DNA of 64,000 nt, taken from assembly GCF_026914185.1 (NCBI RefSeq), contig NC_070561.1, positions 2,294,001 to 2,358,000 on the forward strand, written 5' to 3'. The position numbers and the translations under genes were made by a program. Positions 23,690 to 34,775 of this stretch are shown here, piece by piece. The stretch's first letter is position 1, and every line of letters begins with the position of its first letter. The notes beneath the pieces are model-generated. The model saw only the letters and a list, made by a program, of their open reading frames with translations, ran no database searches and had not been told where the DNA came from. This DNA is from Puccinia triticina. Lineage: Eukaryota > Basidiomycota > Pucciniomycetes > Pucciniales > Pucciniaceae.

Positions 23690-26150
23690 ACCCGCCCCTT
23701 GAAACTCACCTTGGCGACCGGAAGGGACCCCTTTTGGGACCTTGGCGACCAGAAGGAAGCCCTTCTGGTTGAAATAGGAGTCAGGAAACCTGCGAACAGG
23801 AGGTTTCCTTCTGGTTGCCGAGTGAATCTTGGTCACCAGGAGGTTTCCTTTTGGTTTCTGTGTGAACTTTGGCCACCAGGAGGTTTCCCTCTGGTCGCCA
23901 AGGTAGCTCTGGCCCCCAGGAGGTTTGAACCTTCTGGTCTCTGAGCTAACTTCAGCGACAAGGAGGTTGTCTTCTGGGTGCCAAGGTAACTCTGGCCCCC
24001 AGGAGGTTTGAACCTTCTGGTCTCTGAGCTAACTTCAGCGACAAGGAGGTTGTCTTCTGGGCGCCAAGGTTACTTTGGCAACCAGGAGGTTGCCTTCTGG
24101 TTGCCAAGGTAACTTCTGCAACCAGGACGTTACCTGCTGGTTGAGAGCTGAGGTTATTTAACCTCTGCAGCCAGGAAAATTTCCTCTTGGTTGCCGAGGT
24201 TTTATAGCCTTTGTGACCAGGATACTCTCCTCCTGGTTGCTGAGGTTTTTTGACCTCTGCAACCAGGAGGATTTTTTCCTTCTGGCGGTGTGGTGAACAA
24301 AAGAGGTCACTACGTAGAAATTTCAGGACCTGCGCTGCTCCAAGATAATTCCTGGGTAAAGTTGGGTGATCTGGGAAACTCCGCTCCGCTCTGCAAGTAC
24401 GTGTAGGGGCGTCATGATCAAAAGAAAAGAGCCAAGTAACATATAAAAATAACCGCAAAGATACGTAGAAAAGCCACAATAAACCGTAAAGTCTGCCATA
24501 AAGAATACAAAACAACTCCACAAGTAAAAATAACTCTCCGCCAAAAAGAATCCGCACCAGAGTAATTCAGAAAAATCCAAGATCAATGGATGGATTGATG
24601 GGGGGATAACTCCCCCCCATCCCGTACCAAAAGAGAAAACAATGTGAGAAAGAAAACCATCCTCCTCCGCCCGCCTCTCACGCACGCCATCCTCCAAGCC
24701 CCGCTCCCACAACCACGCACGTCATCCGCCCATTCTGCTCTCACACGGATCTTCTGTCTACATCCCCGCACGTCATCACCCATTGTCGGACTCCTCTCGC
24801 CTTAGCTTCCTTGCCCCTGTCTAGCCTTCAATGCCGGGATCCCACACGCCGCCTCCGCCCCAGCTACGCCCGCTGATGTAGCCCACTTTGGCTGACACGG
24901 CTTCCCCCGGTCACAGCCTATACTATCCAGTCCGCGCCGGCCTGCTTAAGTTGAGTCCAGCTCCGCTGTTGAGCTCCGCCGCCGCCGCACTGCTGACATA
25001 ACCCCGCGCTTCGCCTCATGAACATTTTCTGCACTGTGTAGCTCCGCGCCAGCCTTGCGGAATCCGCAGCCCGCAACCTCCGCAAACCCGTGCGGACAAT
25101 CGCGGATGTTGGGCGTTGTTTATTTGACGTGTATGGGAGTCCTGGGGGCAGGACTCTAAGTCTGGGGTGGATGTGATGCTAAAACCGGGTCGGGGACCCA
25201 AATTGTCCGCAAGGGTTTGCGGGCTGCAGATTCCGCAAGGCTGGCGCGGAGCGGCACAGTGCGGAAAATGTTCATGAGGCGAAGCGCGGGGTTATGTCAG
25301 CAGTGCGGCGGCGGCGGAGCTCAACGGCGGAGCTGGACTCAACTTAAGCAGGCCGGCGCGGACTGGATAGTATAGGCTGTGACCGGGGGAAGCCGTGTCA
25401 GCCAAAGTGGGCTACATCAGCGGGCGTAGCTGGGGCGGAGGCGGCGTGTGGGATCCCGGCATTGAAGGCTAGACAGGGGCAAGGAAGCTAAGGCGAGAGG
25501 AGTCCGACAATGGGTGATGACGTGCGGGGATGTAGACAGAAGATCCGTGTGAGAGCAGAATGGGCGGATGACGTGCGTGGTTGTGGGAGCGGGGCTTGGA
25601 GGATGGTGTGCGTGAGAGGCGGGCGGAGGAGGATGGTTTTCTTTCTCACATTGTTTTCTCTTTTGGTACGGGATGGGGGGGAGTTATCCCCCCATCAATC
25701 CATCCATTGATCTTGGATTTTTCTGAATTACTCTGGTGCGGATTCTTTTTGGCGGAGAGTTATTTTTACTTGCGGAGTTGTTTTGTATTCTTTATGGCAG
25801 ACTTTACGGTTTATTGTGGCTTTTCTACGTATCTTTGCGGTTATTTTTATATGTTACTTGGCTCTTTTCTTTTGATCATGACGCCCCTACACGTACTCAC
25901 GGAGCGGAGCGGAGTTTCCCAGATCACCCGACTTTACCCGGGAATTATCTTGGAGCAGCAGAGGTCCTGACATTTCTACGTAGTGACCTCTTTTGTTCAC
26001 CACAGCGGCCAAGATGCAGTCCCAGCGACCGGAAGGAATCCCTCCTGGTCAATGAGGTTGTGTTTCCTTGGCAACCAGGTGGGATTTTGTGGCTGCCAAG
26101 GATGTAAAACCTTGAAAACTGGAAGGGATCAGGCCTTCCGGTCAAAGAGG
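23690..26150. repeat. Foldback minisatellite (CAACCAGGAGG unit), split by an LTR palindrome
   Basis: About a dozen imperfect copies of a 45-60-bp unit at 23700-24284, each with AACCAGGAGG and CCTTCTGGTTGCC arranged as internal inverted repeats. The array resumes at 26009-26150 after the inserted element 24289-26004. Its outer flanks (23.55 and 26.24 kb) are similar in inverted orientation, suggesting one large non-autonomous foldback DNA transposon. The ends were not defined. Confidence 0.6.
24289..26004. mobile_element. Palindromic LTR element: two inverted LTRs with one 4-bp target duplication
   Basis: Left arm 24289-25100 starts TGTGGTGAACAAAAG. Right arm 25201-26004 is its reverse complement and ends CTTTTGTTCACCACA. 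The arms are about 97 percent alike by eye, the left having one extra 10-bp unit. Both outer ends are the U3 (TGTGGTG) ends, and direct repeats GCGG flank the whole (24285-24288 and 26005-26008). The 100-bp centre reads, from the right LTR, as a primer-binding site candidate (TGGGTCCCCGACCCGG) plus a short leader, then meets the intact 3' end of the other LTR. The duplicated 129-residue ORFs on the two arms are by-products of the palindrome. Confidence 0.85.
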
Positions 26151-26669
26151 TGGGCGGGTGTGGATTGAATTACCCGGGTACCCGCCGGCCTTTTCTCAGA
26201 ATCTCAGGCATCCGCACCTGCTGGCGGGTACCCACCCGCAGATAGCAGGTACCTGCAATGGGTTTGCCGGGGCCATCTCTACCAGGTGTTGTCAAGTACA
26301 GGTATGGGTCCTTGAATTTTTGCAGCCAGAGGGTACACCACCACTTGAATTTGAGCTTGGGTTGATGTGGGCCCAACAGCGCGGTCACAGACAGGTTGGC
26401 CCATGTGGGCCCCAACCTGTCTGCCCAGATTTCAACCACGGGGTCGGATTGGTCAGGCCCACCTTGGCCTGACCCATGCTGCTCTGTGGGCAGGCCAACC
26501 CAGCCAACATGCCACATTGGCGGGGTTGATAGAGCCCTGCGGTTGAAACATTGTTGGGCCTGCGACCCAGCCAACCAAGGCTGTCCCTGAGCCCCAGCCC
26601 CATGCTGTTCTACGGTTGAGCCCACATAGGGCCAACCAAGAAATGAAAAAAGATGATTTTTCCATGCCT
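26151..26669. other. No gene seen
   Basis: GC-rich DNA with GGTACC and CAGGTTGG-type short repeats; ORFs overlap on both strands without recognisable domains. Confidence 0.5.
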
Positions 26670-26903
26670 CTTTCCATTAGGGTTCCGATCCGAAGCCTCG
26701 GGCTCGGATCCAAGGTGTCCCAAGACCGAACCCGGGGATACTTGGATCGAGTCGGGTCAGGCCGGGTAATTGAGGTGAGAAAATTTGAAATAGAGTGCCA
26801 ACTGGGTATTTCAAATTTTCATCACTGTCGAGGCCAGCCAACTCAACGAGTCAACCAGTTGAGGGAATTTTTTTAAACCATACTCTGTGTTTCATCATAG
26901 ATT

Positions 26904-27224
26904 ATGACTCCAGCTATTTGGATTCCTGATTCCGATTCTGAAAGCTCTGTTGAGGTTCAGGAAGAAGGCTCAAGCACAACTGCCGCAAAGGATTCAAACA
27001 AAAAATCATGGGTTTGGCAATACTTCAAGTCGGAAACCCAGAAGGATGCAGTTTACAACATATGTCAGGCCAAGAAAATCCAAGGAGGGACAACAATCTG
27101 CCTTGCAAAGCTCAAAGCTTGCAGAACCAGTTTGACAAAAAGTAAGGCAAATCACCTTTTGCGAGTACATGTAATAAGGAATACTTCCTCTTCTACCGAT
27201 TCAAAGGGAATGATGGATAACTAA
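26904..27224 (+). CDS. BED zinc-finger fragment of a hAT transposase
   Basis: 106 residues. An acidic Ser-rich N-terminus (DSDSESS) is followed by a BED-like finger with SWVWQYF, a Cys pair written C-x20-C-x10-C in this diverged copy, and HLLRVHV supplying the histidines. It corresponds to the first exon of a hAT transposase, like the BED exon of hAT-1. No catalytic domain follows; the next 1.2 kb is minisatellite. It may bind the element ends without cutting them, but that is inference. Confidence 0.65.
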   Translation: MTPAIWIPDSDSESSVEVQEEGSSTTAAKDSNKKSWVWQYFKSETQKDAVYNICQAKKIQGGTTICLAKLKACRTSLTKSKANHLLRVHVIRNTSSSTDSKGMMDN

Positions 27225-27514
27225 ATGATATTCAACAAATCACTGGGTAATATTTCTTTCTGATCAGCTAGACAGAATTTACTTCATTGATTGATCTGCT
27301 TGTTTTTTCTGTTCATCGACTCCATTTTGTATTGACTGCTACAACGTAAAAAGCTCTTATATGACCCGTAAACACCAGGAAAAAAAATTATTCACTTGAT
27401 GGCAAGTGACATGACACAACTTTTTTTTCAGCTCCAACACTGCTCCAATGCTGCTCCTCTTCACCAGAACATCTGGGGCTCACATGGTAGGTGTCAGGAT
27501 CAAAGCACTCAATG

Positions 27515-28150
27515 TGAAAAAACCAGATGATGCTCAGCTTTGGCCCTGGCCCAGCTGATGCTCAGCTTTTACCCTGGCTCAGCTGATGCTCAGTTTTTCC
27601 CCTTGCCCAGCTGATGCTCAGCCTTGGAACTGGCCACCTGATGATCATCTTTGGCCCTGGCAAAGCTGATGCTCAGCCTTGTCCATGGCTCAGCTGATGC
27701 TCAGCTTTGGCCCTAGCCTAGCTAATTTTCAGCTCTGGTCCTGTCCAAGCTGATTCCCATATTTTTCCCTGGCCTGGCTCAGCTGATACTCATCAAGCTG
27801 AGCATCAGCTGGCCAGCTAGCCCAGGACTGAGCCAAAGCTGAGCATCAGCTGGGACAGGACTAGGAGAAGGCCAAGCAAGGACTGGTACAAATCTGAGCA
27901 TCAGCTGCGCCAGAAATCTGGTTGTCACAAGCGATGGGAATGCAAGTTTACAGGGGGGCTGTATTTTTGATTCAATTATTTCAAATCTGACTCTGTATGG
28001 GGCTACAGAAGCGAAGGGAAGTCTTCCAGTACAAAGCTGAGCATCACCTGAGCAAGGAATGGTCAAATGGCTTTATTCCAATTCTGAGAGGAAGCTGCGT
28101 GAAAAAGCTGAGTATGAGCTGGGTGGCAAAGCTGAGACAGAACTGAGGAT
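27515..28150. repeat. Foldback minisatellite in hAT-2 (GCTGATGCTCAGC unit)
   Basis: About nine 28-30-bp copies containing AGCTGATGCTCAG and TTGGCCCTGGC at 27515-27790, followed directly by copies in reverse orientation (AAGCTGAGCATCAGCTGG) at 27790-28150. The axis is near 27793, so the whole region could form a hairpin. Confidence 0.85.
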
Positions 28151-28580
28151 CAGTTGGGCTCATCAAAAACTGAACAGGACCTCCTTGGTAAATTTTGGAA
28201 TTTGAGGAGATAGTTGGGAGATTGGGGTAGATAGTGGATAGATATTGGATAGATGGTGGGTAGCTGGCTGGAGCTGGTGTAATGTCACTTGTCATCAACT
28301 GACTATTTTATTTTCCTGGTGAAACAAGTCTGAATCTTCCCATGTTCCCTCACACATCATGTACTGGAACCCAATCGGAGCTCGGATTGGAGCTGGGGCA
28401 TCCCGAGCCCGATCCAATCCTAATACCCGTTGGGTAGCTCCAAAATGACCGGGTTTGGATTGGAACCCTACTTTCCATGTATAGAAAGAGGCTGCATAGG
28501 TGAGAAATTACAAACAAAAAAGGTTCTTCACAAGTTGCGCTCTGATAGTATTTGGGGAAAAAATGAATTTACTATGCTAA

Positions 28581-28796
28581 GGGCCTGTACCATGGGCCTC
28601 AATTTTGAAAAATTTCAACTTTTTTTGCCTTTCAAAGTTTTACACAAAAATTGAAAACTAACGGAGGGTTCAAATGTTAAAAAATTTCACATTTGGGCTC
28701 CAGCCTACATTTTGGGCAGGCTCAGTTTTTGTCCCAAGAAATTTTGAGGCAAATAAATTTGGAAATTTCAATTTTCAAGCCCTATGGTACAGGCCC
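28581..28796. mobile_element. TAA-target MITE (MITE-5), 216 bp
   Basis: Inverted ends GGGCCTGTACCATGGG and CCCTATGGTACAGGCCC, duplication TAA (28578-28580 and 28797-28799). AT-rich interior with TTTCAA/AATTTC inverted repeats; no ORF. Harbinger-like by target and ends. Confidence 0.87.
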
Positions 28797-28799
28797 TAA

Positions 28800-30045
28800 A
28801 TATGCATTATTGGCTAGGAGGGCATGAACATGTCAGATGATGTGGTCAGTGCTGCCTTGGCGGGCCATGCCTCCAGCTTTTCCAGGGAGGCATGGGTTTG
28901 AATCAGGGCGGTCAGGTAATTTTTGCCCGCCCGGACTCAAGATGCTGACTGGAGCTGCATTGCGGCAACCACCGCAGGCCCGAACTTGTGGAAGTCCCTC
29001 TTCTGCGGGGGGTGCGGGCAGCCCTGGTTGCGGAGCGACCCCTCCAAAGGAGGGACTTGAGTCTAAAACCGACTTACAACCGCGTCACGGTTGGCCAGTT
29101 TTGGTGTAGCCAACTTTTGGACGGCTGCACCTCCTGTACATCCATCTCCCCGGAGGTAAAAAGTTGGGTTGGAGATAGAGGAGGATGGTGAGGACCTCCT
29201 CATCCACTTTTCAAAAGAAAATATTGAAAATTGGAGCAGCAGGAATTTTTTCAAGATTTTGAAAATCTGAAAATCTGACTCTTCAGGATTGAACTGAAGT
29301 TGATTCTTGGCTTCTCAACCAGGATCTCTCCTTCACAAAATTCCTCTAAAAAAATTCTGTTTAATATCCTGGGATGGCCATCTTTTCCTCTATTGATTAC
29401 ATAAGGAATGGTTTGGTTTGAAGAAAAAAAAAACAAAGTCACGTTGAACTAAAATTGGCTTGTAAAAAATCCTACACATACAATTTTTGAAAAAATCAAA
29501 ATCCTTCTTGATGGGGATGAAGACCTCCATCTTGGGTACACCCTGCCCAACATTATTATCCACTGGGCGGCTGTGTGTATTTTACAGGAGTTTTACAAAA
29601 AAAAGGACCTCAGAAGCCCAACCGTGACACGCGAGCATGCGCGTTTTAGACACAAGCCTCTCCCGCACTTCGTGCGTTTGACGGAGAGGCTGTACACGCT
29701 CGCCGCAGGCCAACATGAGGAATTTGCCAACCGCGGGCTCCGCATGTGGGGCCCATGTGAGGGGTTGTGCTGACTGCAGGTCCCAAGACCTCCCGCTCAG
29801 AGGCACACCCAAATTTTAGGGCTGGGTTGCGGGGGTTGCCTCCACATTGGAACCCACATCAAGCCGTGGTGTAGATACCTGCTGAGTCTTCTTCTCCAAC
29901 GGCGGCGCACACACCCCGGGTTAAACCTGACCATACCAAATTGGTACATGGTGTATAAATTTTACATAGCATGTGAATGTTACATGGTGTGCACATGTTA
30001 CATGTCAAAAGTGTGTTTATTTGTTGCAGAAATATATTGTAAAGG
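28800..30045. other. Non-coding, unclassified
   Basis: No gene with recognisable domains. 28930-29130 and 29600-29800 are GC-rich and share short words, but no clean repeat boundaries were found. ORFs at 28837-29109 and 29573-29773 look fortuitous. Confidence 0.45.
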
Positions 30046-31420
30046 GGTTACATGTTGCATAACAATGTTATATGGGGGTTGCGGTGCCTGGGTTACATGC
30101 CACCTGACAATGTTATATGAGTTTTGCAGTGCCCAGTTTACATGTCATGTAACAATGTTATATAGGTGTTTTGGTGCCCGGTGTAAGACTCAAAAGTGGT
30201 AATGAAACCCTTTTGCTGAATTTTGAAGGGTATGATGGAGTTGCAAGCTCTGCCCTTCTGTTATCAGTCAACAAGACCCACCAAGCTCAGCTTGGCAAGT
30301 TTTATTAAGTGATAGGTCTGGTCTGTTCCAGATGAAATCTGTTTGACTGGCAACGTGTAAGTGTTTTAATTGTTATAAGGGTTGAATTACTTTTTATAAG
30401 GGTTGAATTATTGTTATAAGGGTTTTAGGATTTGAGTGTGGATGAGTGTTGGGTGACTTGTGAGTTCTGGGTGAGGAACTGGGGAGCAGACCACTGGGGG
30501 TGGAGAGAGCTCCTTTTATAGACAAAAGTGGAGCCCCAAAGGGGCTTGTGGGTTAGGGTTGCAGCTAATCTAGACAACAGGGTGAGAGATTTTAGCTAGT
30601 GGCACTGCCAGCATAATTGGCTGGGCTGAGGTTATCCCAGTTAAACTGGGATGCACTCAACCAATTTAACCTTGGGTGATCTCAACTGATGAAATATTAA
30701 TCCAAGGTACCCCCCTTGCGTTTATATTTAATTGGTTGAGATCAACCAAGTTTAAATTGGTTGAGTGCTTCCCAGTTAAACTGGGATGACTTCAACCCAG
30801 CCAAATATGCTGGCAGTGTGGGAGTAGATACAAATGATGTCATAACCCCTCAGGGGCGCATGAATGGTGTCAGAATATACAACAGAACATTCTAAACATG
30901 CCAGGGGTACATACATGATGTCAGAATATACAACAGAACATTCTAACACATGCATAAGGTGACAGTAGACTGCATGAGCTGTCATACAGGGGTAATTGGT
31001 GTATACACAAAGTCTGAGGCTGCAGAAACAGTGTAAATGATGTCATACTATGTATATAAAGGAGTGTATTTAGCTAATATGTGATGAGTGTAGCCTGACA
31101 GGGAGATGTATGTTTTTATCCTGTTAAGTGTAATACTGTGAAACTTGGGTTGAGGCAGGTGACAGCTGAGTTACTGGGGCTGGCTGTGTGATAGGTGTCC
31201 ATGAGGTGTAACTTCCACACTAGAGGGGGTCCACGGGTGCTTCCAGTGGTGACTAGGGGTGAAATTGGCCGTAATATCCATTTCTGGGGTCCATTTGATG
31301 GTATCTTGAGGCCTAGTATGAGTCATTATGTGGGAAAGAAAAAACCTTTTATTTTTCCACTTTTCCGTCTACCACACCGGGTTACATGCCGCGTAATATA
31401 GGGGGGTTGCAGTGCCCACC
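30046..31420 (+). repeat. 45-bp tandem repeat, split by a solo LTR
   Basis: Three consecutive 45-bp copies start GGTTACATG (30046, about 30091, about 30136), each containing ACAATGTTATAT and GTGCC. A fourth, degenerate copy resumes at 31380 after the LTR at 30182-31376. Confidence 0.8.
30182..31376 (-). mobile_element. Solo LTR, family C (1195 bp)
   Basis: Begins TGTAAGACTCAAAAG and ends CGTCTACCACA, flanked by CCGG on both sides (30178-30181 and 31377-31380) within the 45-bp array. The U3 end (TGTGGTAGACGG) lies on the right, so the sense strand is minus. A related copy, in opposite orientation, occurs at 34767-40618. Confidence 0.87.
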
Positions 31421-31506
31421 CGCAGACCCAAAAAGGCCCTCTGCAAAGGGCCTTTTGGGCGGACAACCCTCAATTTATTGGGAAAAAAAAGAATAAAAAA
31501 ATATAA

Positions 31507-32541
31507 GGCCCTGTTTGGACGCCCAGTGTGATATGATAAGTTGCATCATAATATACATACCACCCAATGTGCAGTCCAACTGTAATAATAAAGCCAATCA
31601 AGAAATGATTAGATTTATAACATGGCTGTTTGGCGCATCCGCTCCAGAATAATTTTGGAGTCCATTTATAACAGGCTGTTTGGAGAGCAGACAGTATCAT
31701 ACATGTACACACACCTAGTACACATCTCAATGACCTGTTCAACTGGTTATCCGGAGGAGTAACACCCTCTCAATGACCGGTCATCTGGTCATCAAAAAGG
31801 ACTTCACCTCTCAATGACCGGTCAACCGGTCATCGAAGAGGACCTAACCTCTGGATGAACGGTTCGGCCGGCCATCCAGAGGAGTTCACCTCTTGATGAC
31901 TGGTTGATTGGTCATCAAGAGGTCAAGTCCTCTTCAATGAACGGTCCATCAAGAGCGTTCAGCTCTGACCGGCCATCCAGAGGAATTCAGCTCTTGATGA
32001 CCGGTTGATCGGTCATCAAGAGCTAAACTCCTCTTTGATGAACGGTCCATCAGGAACGTCTCTTGGTCCATCAAGAACGTTCAGCTCTCTCAATGTCCGG
32101 CTGGTCGGACATCAACAGATGAACTCCCCTTGATTTCCGGTCAACCGGACATCGAGAGAGCTGAACTCCTCTCAATGTCCGGTTGAGAGAGCTGAACTCC
32201 TCTCAATGACCGGTCAAACGAACATCGAGAGAGCTGAACTCCTCTCAATCATCCGGTCATCGAGAGGAGCCCACCTCTTGATGTCCGATCACCCGGTCAT
32301 CAAGAGCTGAACTCCTCTGGATGGCCAGTCAAACCGGTCATCTAGAGGAGTTCAGCTCCTGATGGTCGGTTGAACCGGTCGTCCAGAGGGCTTCAGCTCC
32401 TGATGACCGGTTGACCGTTCATCAAGAGCTGAACTCCTCTCAATGACCGGTCAACTGGTCATGAGGACACAACCTCTCAATGACCTGTTGACTGGTCATC
32501 GAGAGGTGAAGCGGTTGACTGGCAATTGAAGAGGACACAAC
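31507..32541. mobile_element. Harbinger-like MITE (MITE-4), left part; right part beyond Copia-D
   Basis: TAA (31504-31506) then GGCCCTGTTTGGACG, matching the ends of MITE-1 and MITE-2. 31730-32530 is a long array of GACCGGTC-centred units joined by GAGGAGTTCAGCTC-type spacers, many copies inverted relative to each other. The expected right end is absent because Copia-D starts at 32542 and leaves the window. Confidence 0.7.
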
Positions 32542-32580
32542 TGTTGTAGTACGGAGACGTAATATGACATTACGTCCCAT

Positions 32581-33427
32581 TGTGAGAATAAAAGCTGGTT
32601 AGTTGGTGGAGAATGTCCGCTAACCGCCTCCTTCAAGAATATTGATGTCCGGGCTGTGTGATTGTCGGTAACTTGGCTCCGCACTGCTACTTTCCGCTAG
32701 CCTTCAGCGCTCCTCTACTGAGCCTGATCTATAGTGTAATAATCTGCAGGTGAATAAAGCTCCGCACTCGTAGCACAAAGTCCGCAAGTAACTCTCTAAT
32801 AAGGATATGAACACCGATAATCTTTTTTTTAATAACTCTAGTACGTCCGTTGTTGTAAGTACAAGTATGAGTAATTCCGTAAGATGAGATGAAGAAAAAG
32901 AAAGTCCCCCTTCCCCGTCCTTCCCTCCGCGCACATCGCCGTTCCCACCCGATCCCGCACGTCTGACACTTTCCTGCACTAGTCCGCCTGCTCCGCCCGC
33001 TATCCCGCTTGTCACTTTCCCAGACTCCGCTCCTCTCCGACGCCTGCCCTCCCACCGTCCTCTGTCTAGCCCCCGTCAGTCGTCCTCTTGCCACCACCTT
33101 CACCCCGGTTCCACCCGTTGGCAAAACCCGCTCTGGCTGTCATGGCTCATGCGCTGACACGCCGCTGCTACCAGTCCACGTGTGTAGTCCCGCCGTAGTC
33201 CAGCCCTGTCTTTTCCGCTCTGATCCGAACTCCGCGATCCGCAATCCGCAATCCGTGCATTCCAATCCGCGCGTGACTTTCCGTAAGCTTTCTTAGCGTG
33301 CTTTCCTGACCTCATCCTCAGTGCTTATGTCACCGGAATGCACTCTGCCTGAGCGGCTTTGTGCATTCCCCACCCGCACTATCCCTGCGTGGACATTCTA
33401 CCGTGATTGCCTATATAAATCACCACA
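32581..33427 (-). repeat. Ty3-A 3' LTR with antisense TATA box
   Basis: 847 bp, starting TGTGAGAATAAAAGC and ending ATCACCACA on the plus strand. Nearly identical to the 5' copy at 57529-58381. Long open frames inside recur in both copies and are not taken as genes. Confidence 0.9.
33412..33420 (+). promoter_or_regulatory. TATA box in the Ty3-A LTR, antisense to the element
   Basis: TATATAAAT lies 8-16 bases inside the LTR edge and 128 bases upstream of the antisense zinc-cluster ORF at 33548. The intervening DNA is C-rich with CACACA stretches. The same box is present at the 5' LTR (about 58367-58375), where it would fire outward into Copia-D. Confidence 0.6.
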
Positions 33428-33547
33428 TCCGCCCCAGTTTTGAAGTCCTGCCCCCAGGATCTTCACACACATTCGCCCGCTCCCACACTCGTCACACATC
33501 CCCCATACACATCATCCTCCTTTCCCACACATCCTATCCCGTTCAAT

Positions 33548-34432
33548 ATGGTAGCCTGCGATTGCTGCACTCGACTCGGACTCCCCTGCGTCTACTCCCG
33601 CGCTGGTCGTGCGTGTAACAACTGTAGGGATTCAAAACGCCGCTGCTCCACCTTCACTCCCAAATCAGACAGCTCCCGCAGCAAATCGCAAAACCGTCCG
33701 CCGCCGTCTGGATCCCGAAGCGCTCGTGCGGAACGTTCCCCGTCTGTTATCTCGGTCAGTTCCCGCACCAAGTCGCCCTCTGCACACGGTGAAGACCTCA
33801 TGACGCCGCCACCCAATTGTGCCGACTGCTTGAGCGCAAAAGAATACGTCCAACAAGCCCAGGCGTGGGCCTGTAAGCACGGCGTTAACAGACCCTTAGT
33901 CAACAAGCATCTCAAACGTCCTCAAGAGCCCGCATTGACCCCTTCCGCTGGACCTTCTTCGGCTGCCAGGCCTTCTCCCACTACTGGTTCGAAGCGCCCC
34001 TCAGCGGATTCTACAGATTGATCTTCGAAACGTCCATGCCCAGCCGGCCCTCAGCCTCTAGGTCTTGCGGCCCGCTTTTCTGCTTGTCCGCGTGACCCAA
34101 CATCGATCGTTCTATCTCCAGAGCCCGCGTTTCCTCAGGCTCCCGGTAAGCAACTTTCTGCTTCTACTTGTCGTGCCCGCGCTAACCAATCAACCGCTTT
34201 TTCCGCTCCAGCCACCCCAGCGAAAGACACCGAGATGGGGCCGAACGACCCTTCCCATACTCCTTCCGGTTCTCCCCCCAGTTCCCCGCCGTCCGCTCCA
34301 CACACCAAAACCCCGCATGCCAGAGCCGCCCGCGCCTCTTCGATCCATACCTTGGAGTCCACGAACCCGCCTTCTCCGCCAGCCAATACCACCCCAATGG
34401 CGCCTCGACTCCTTGCCCTGCCGGCCGTGTAA
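33548..34432 (+). pseudogene. Antisense ORF in Ty3-A: small Zn2Cys6-like protein, one in-frame TGA
   Basis: Starts MVACDCCTRLGLPC. The cysteines are spaced C-x2-C-x5-C-x8-C-x2-C-x6-C over the first 32 residues, which suits a fungal Zn2Cys6 cluster (RACNNCRDSKRRC is typical of the DNA-binding half). The rest is Ser/Pro-rich with a CxxC at NCADC. The frame is open for 157 codons, meets TGA at 34019-34021, and continues open to TAA at 34432 (294 residues in all), with the same Ser/Pro-rich composition beyond the TGA. It lies between pol and the 3' LTR of Ty3-A, opposite in direction to gag-pol. A transcription-factor-like role is inference. Confidence 0.65.
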
Positions 34433-34766
34433 CCCCCCCTCCTTGGGGGTGTCACAAGAAGGTTCACAGGTTCCCAAATAATCCTGTACTTAGTCCAGCC
34501 ACTCCCCCGCCCCTCCTAGCTCAGCAGGGATTGGTATGCCATCTCTCCTGAGCTAGGTGAGTCCTTTCCCCGTTCCCTCCCTTCACTATTGTATATACTG
34601 ATAGAGATTGGTATGCCAGCTCTCCTGAGCTAGCCCCCCTGACCCTTTGCAATATCAGAATCAGAGGTTCTAGAAAGCTGCCCTGCCCCGCACTCCCAGT
34701 TCCCGCCTCCGACCCTGACCAAGTGAAGCGCTCCCTAGCAGCCGCTTACAGGCCGCTACTGTACGG
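34433..34766. other. Ty3-A internal DNA between antisense ORF and pol
   Basis: Non-coding. Contains two copies of ATTGGTATGCCA followed by CTCTCCTGAGCTAG (34530 and 34609), possibly the antisense 3' UTR. Joined across the nested LTR-C, pol meets a TAG here within a few codons. Confidence 0.5.
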
Positions 34767-34775
34767 TGTGGTAGA

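Larger units (their letters stand above)
26678..28470 (+). mobile_element. Non-autonomous hAT element (hAT-2), 1793 bp
   Basis: Perfect 8-bp duplication CTTTCCAT (26670-26677 and 28471-28478) and terminal inverted repeats TAGGGTTCC...GGAACCCTA, with GATCCGAAGCC-like subterminal motifs. It carries only a BED-finger ORF and an internal foldback minisatellite, so it cannot transpose on its own. Confidence 0.93.

Noticed and set aside
28830..29000. tRNA-derived SINE (GGTTTGAATC resembles a B box)
   Set aside because: No convincing A box, tail or target duplication, and no second copy in the window.
21523..32541. CRISPR-like arrays among the many short repeats
   Set aside because: Repeats are contiguous or palindromic minisatellites without unique equal-length spacers, in a fungal genome.
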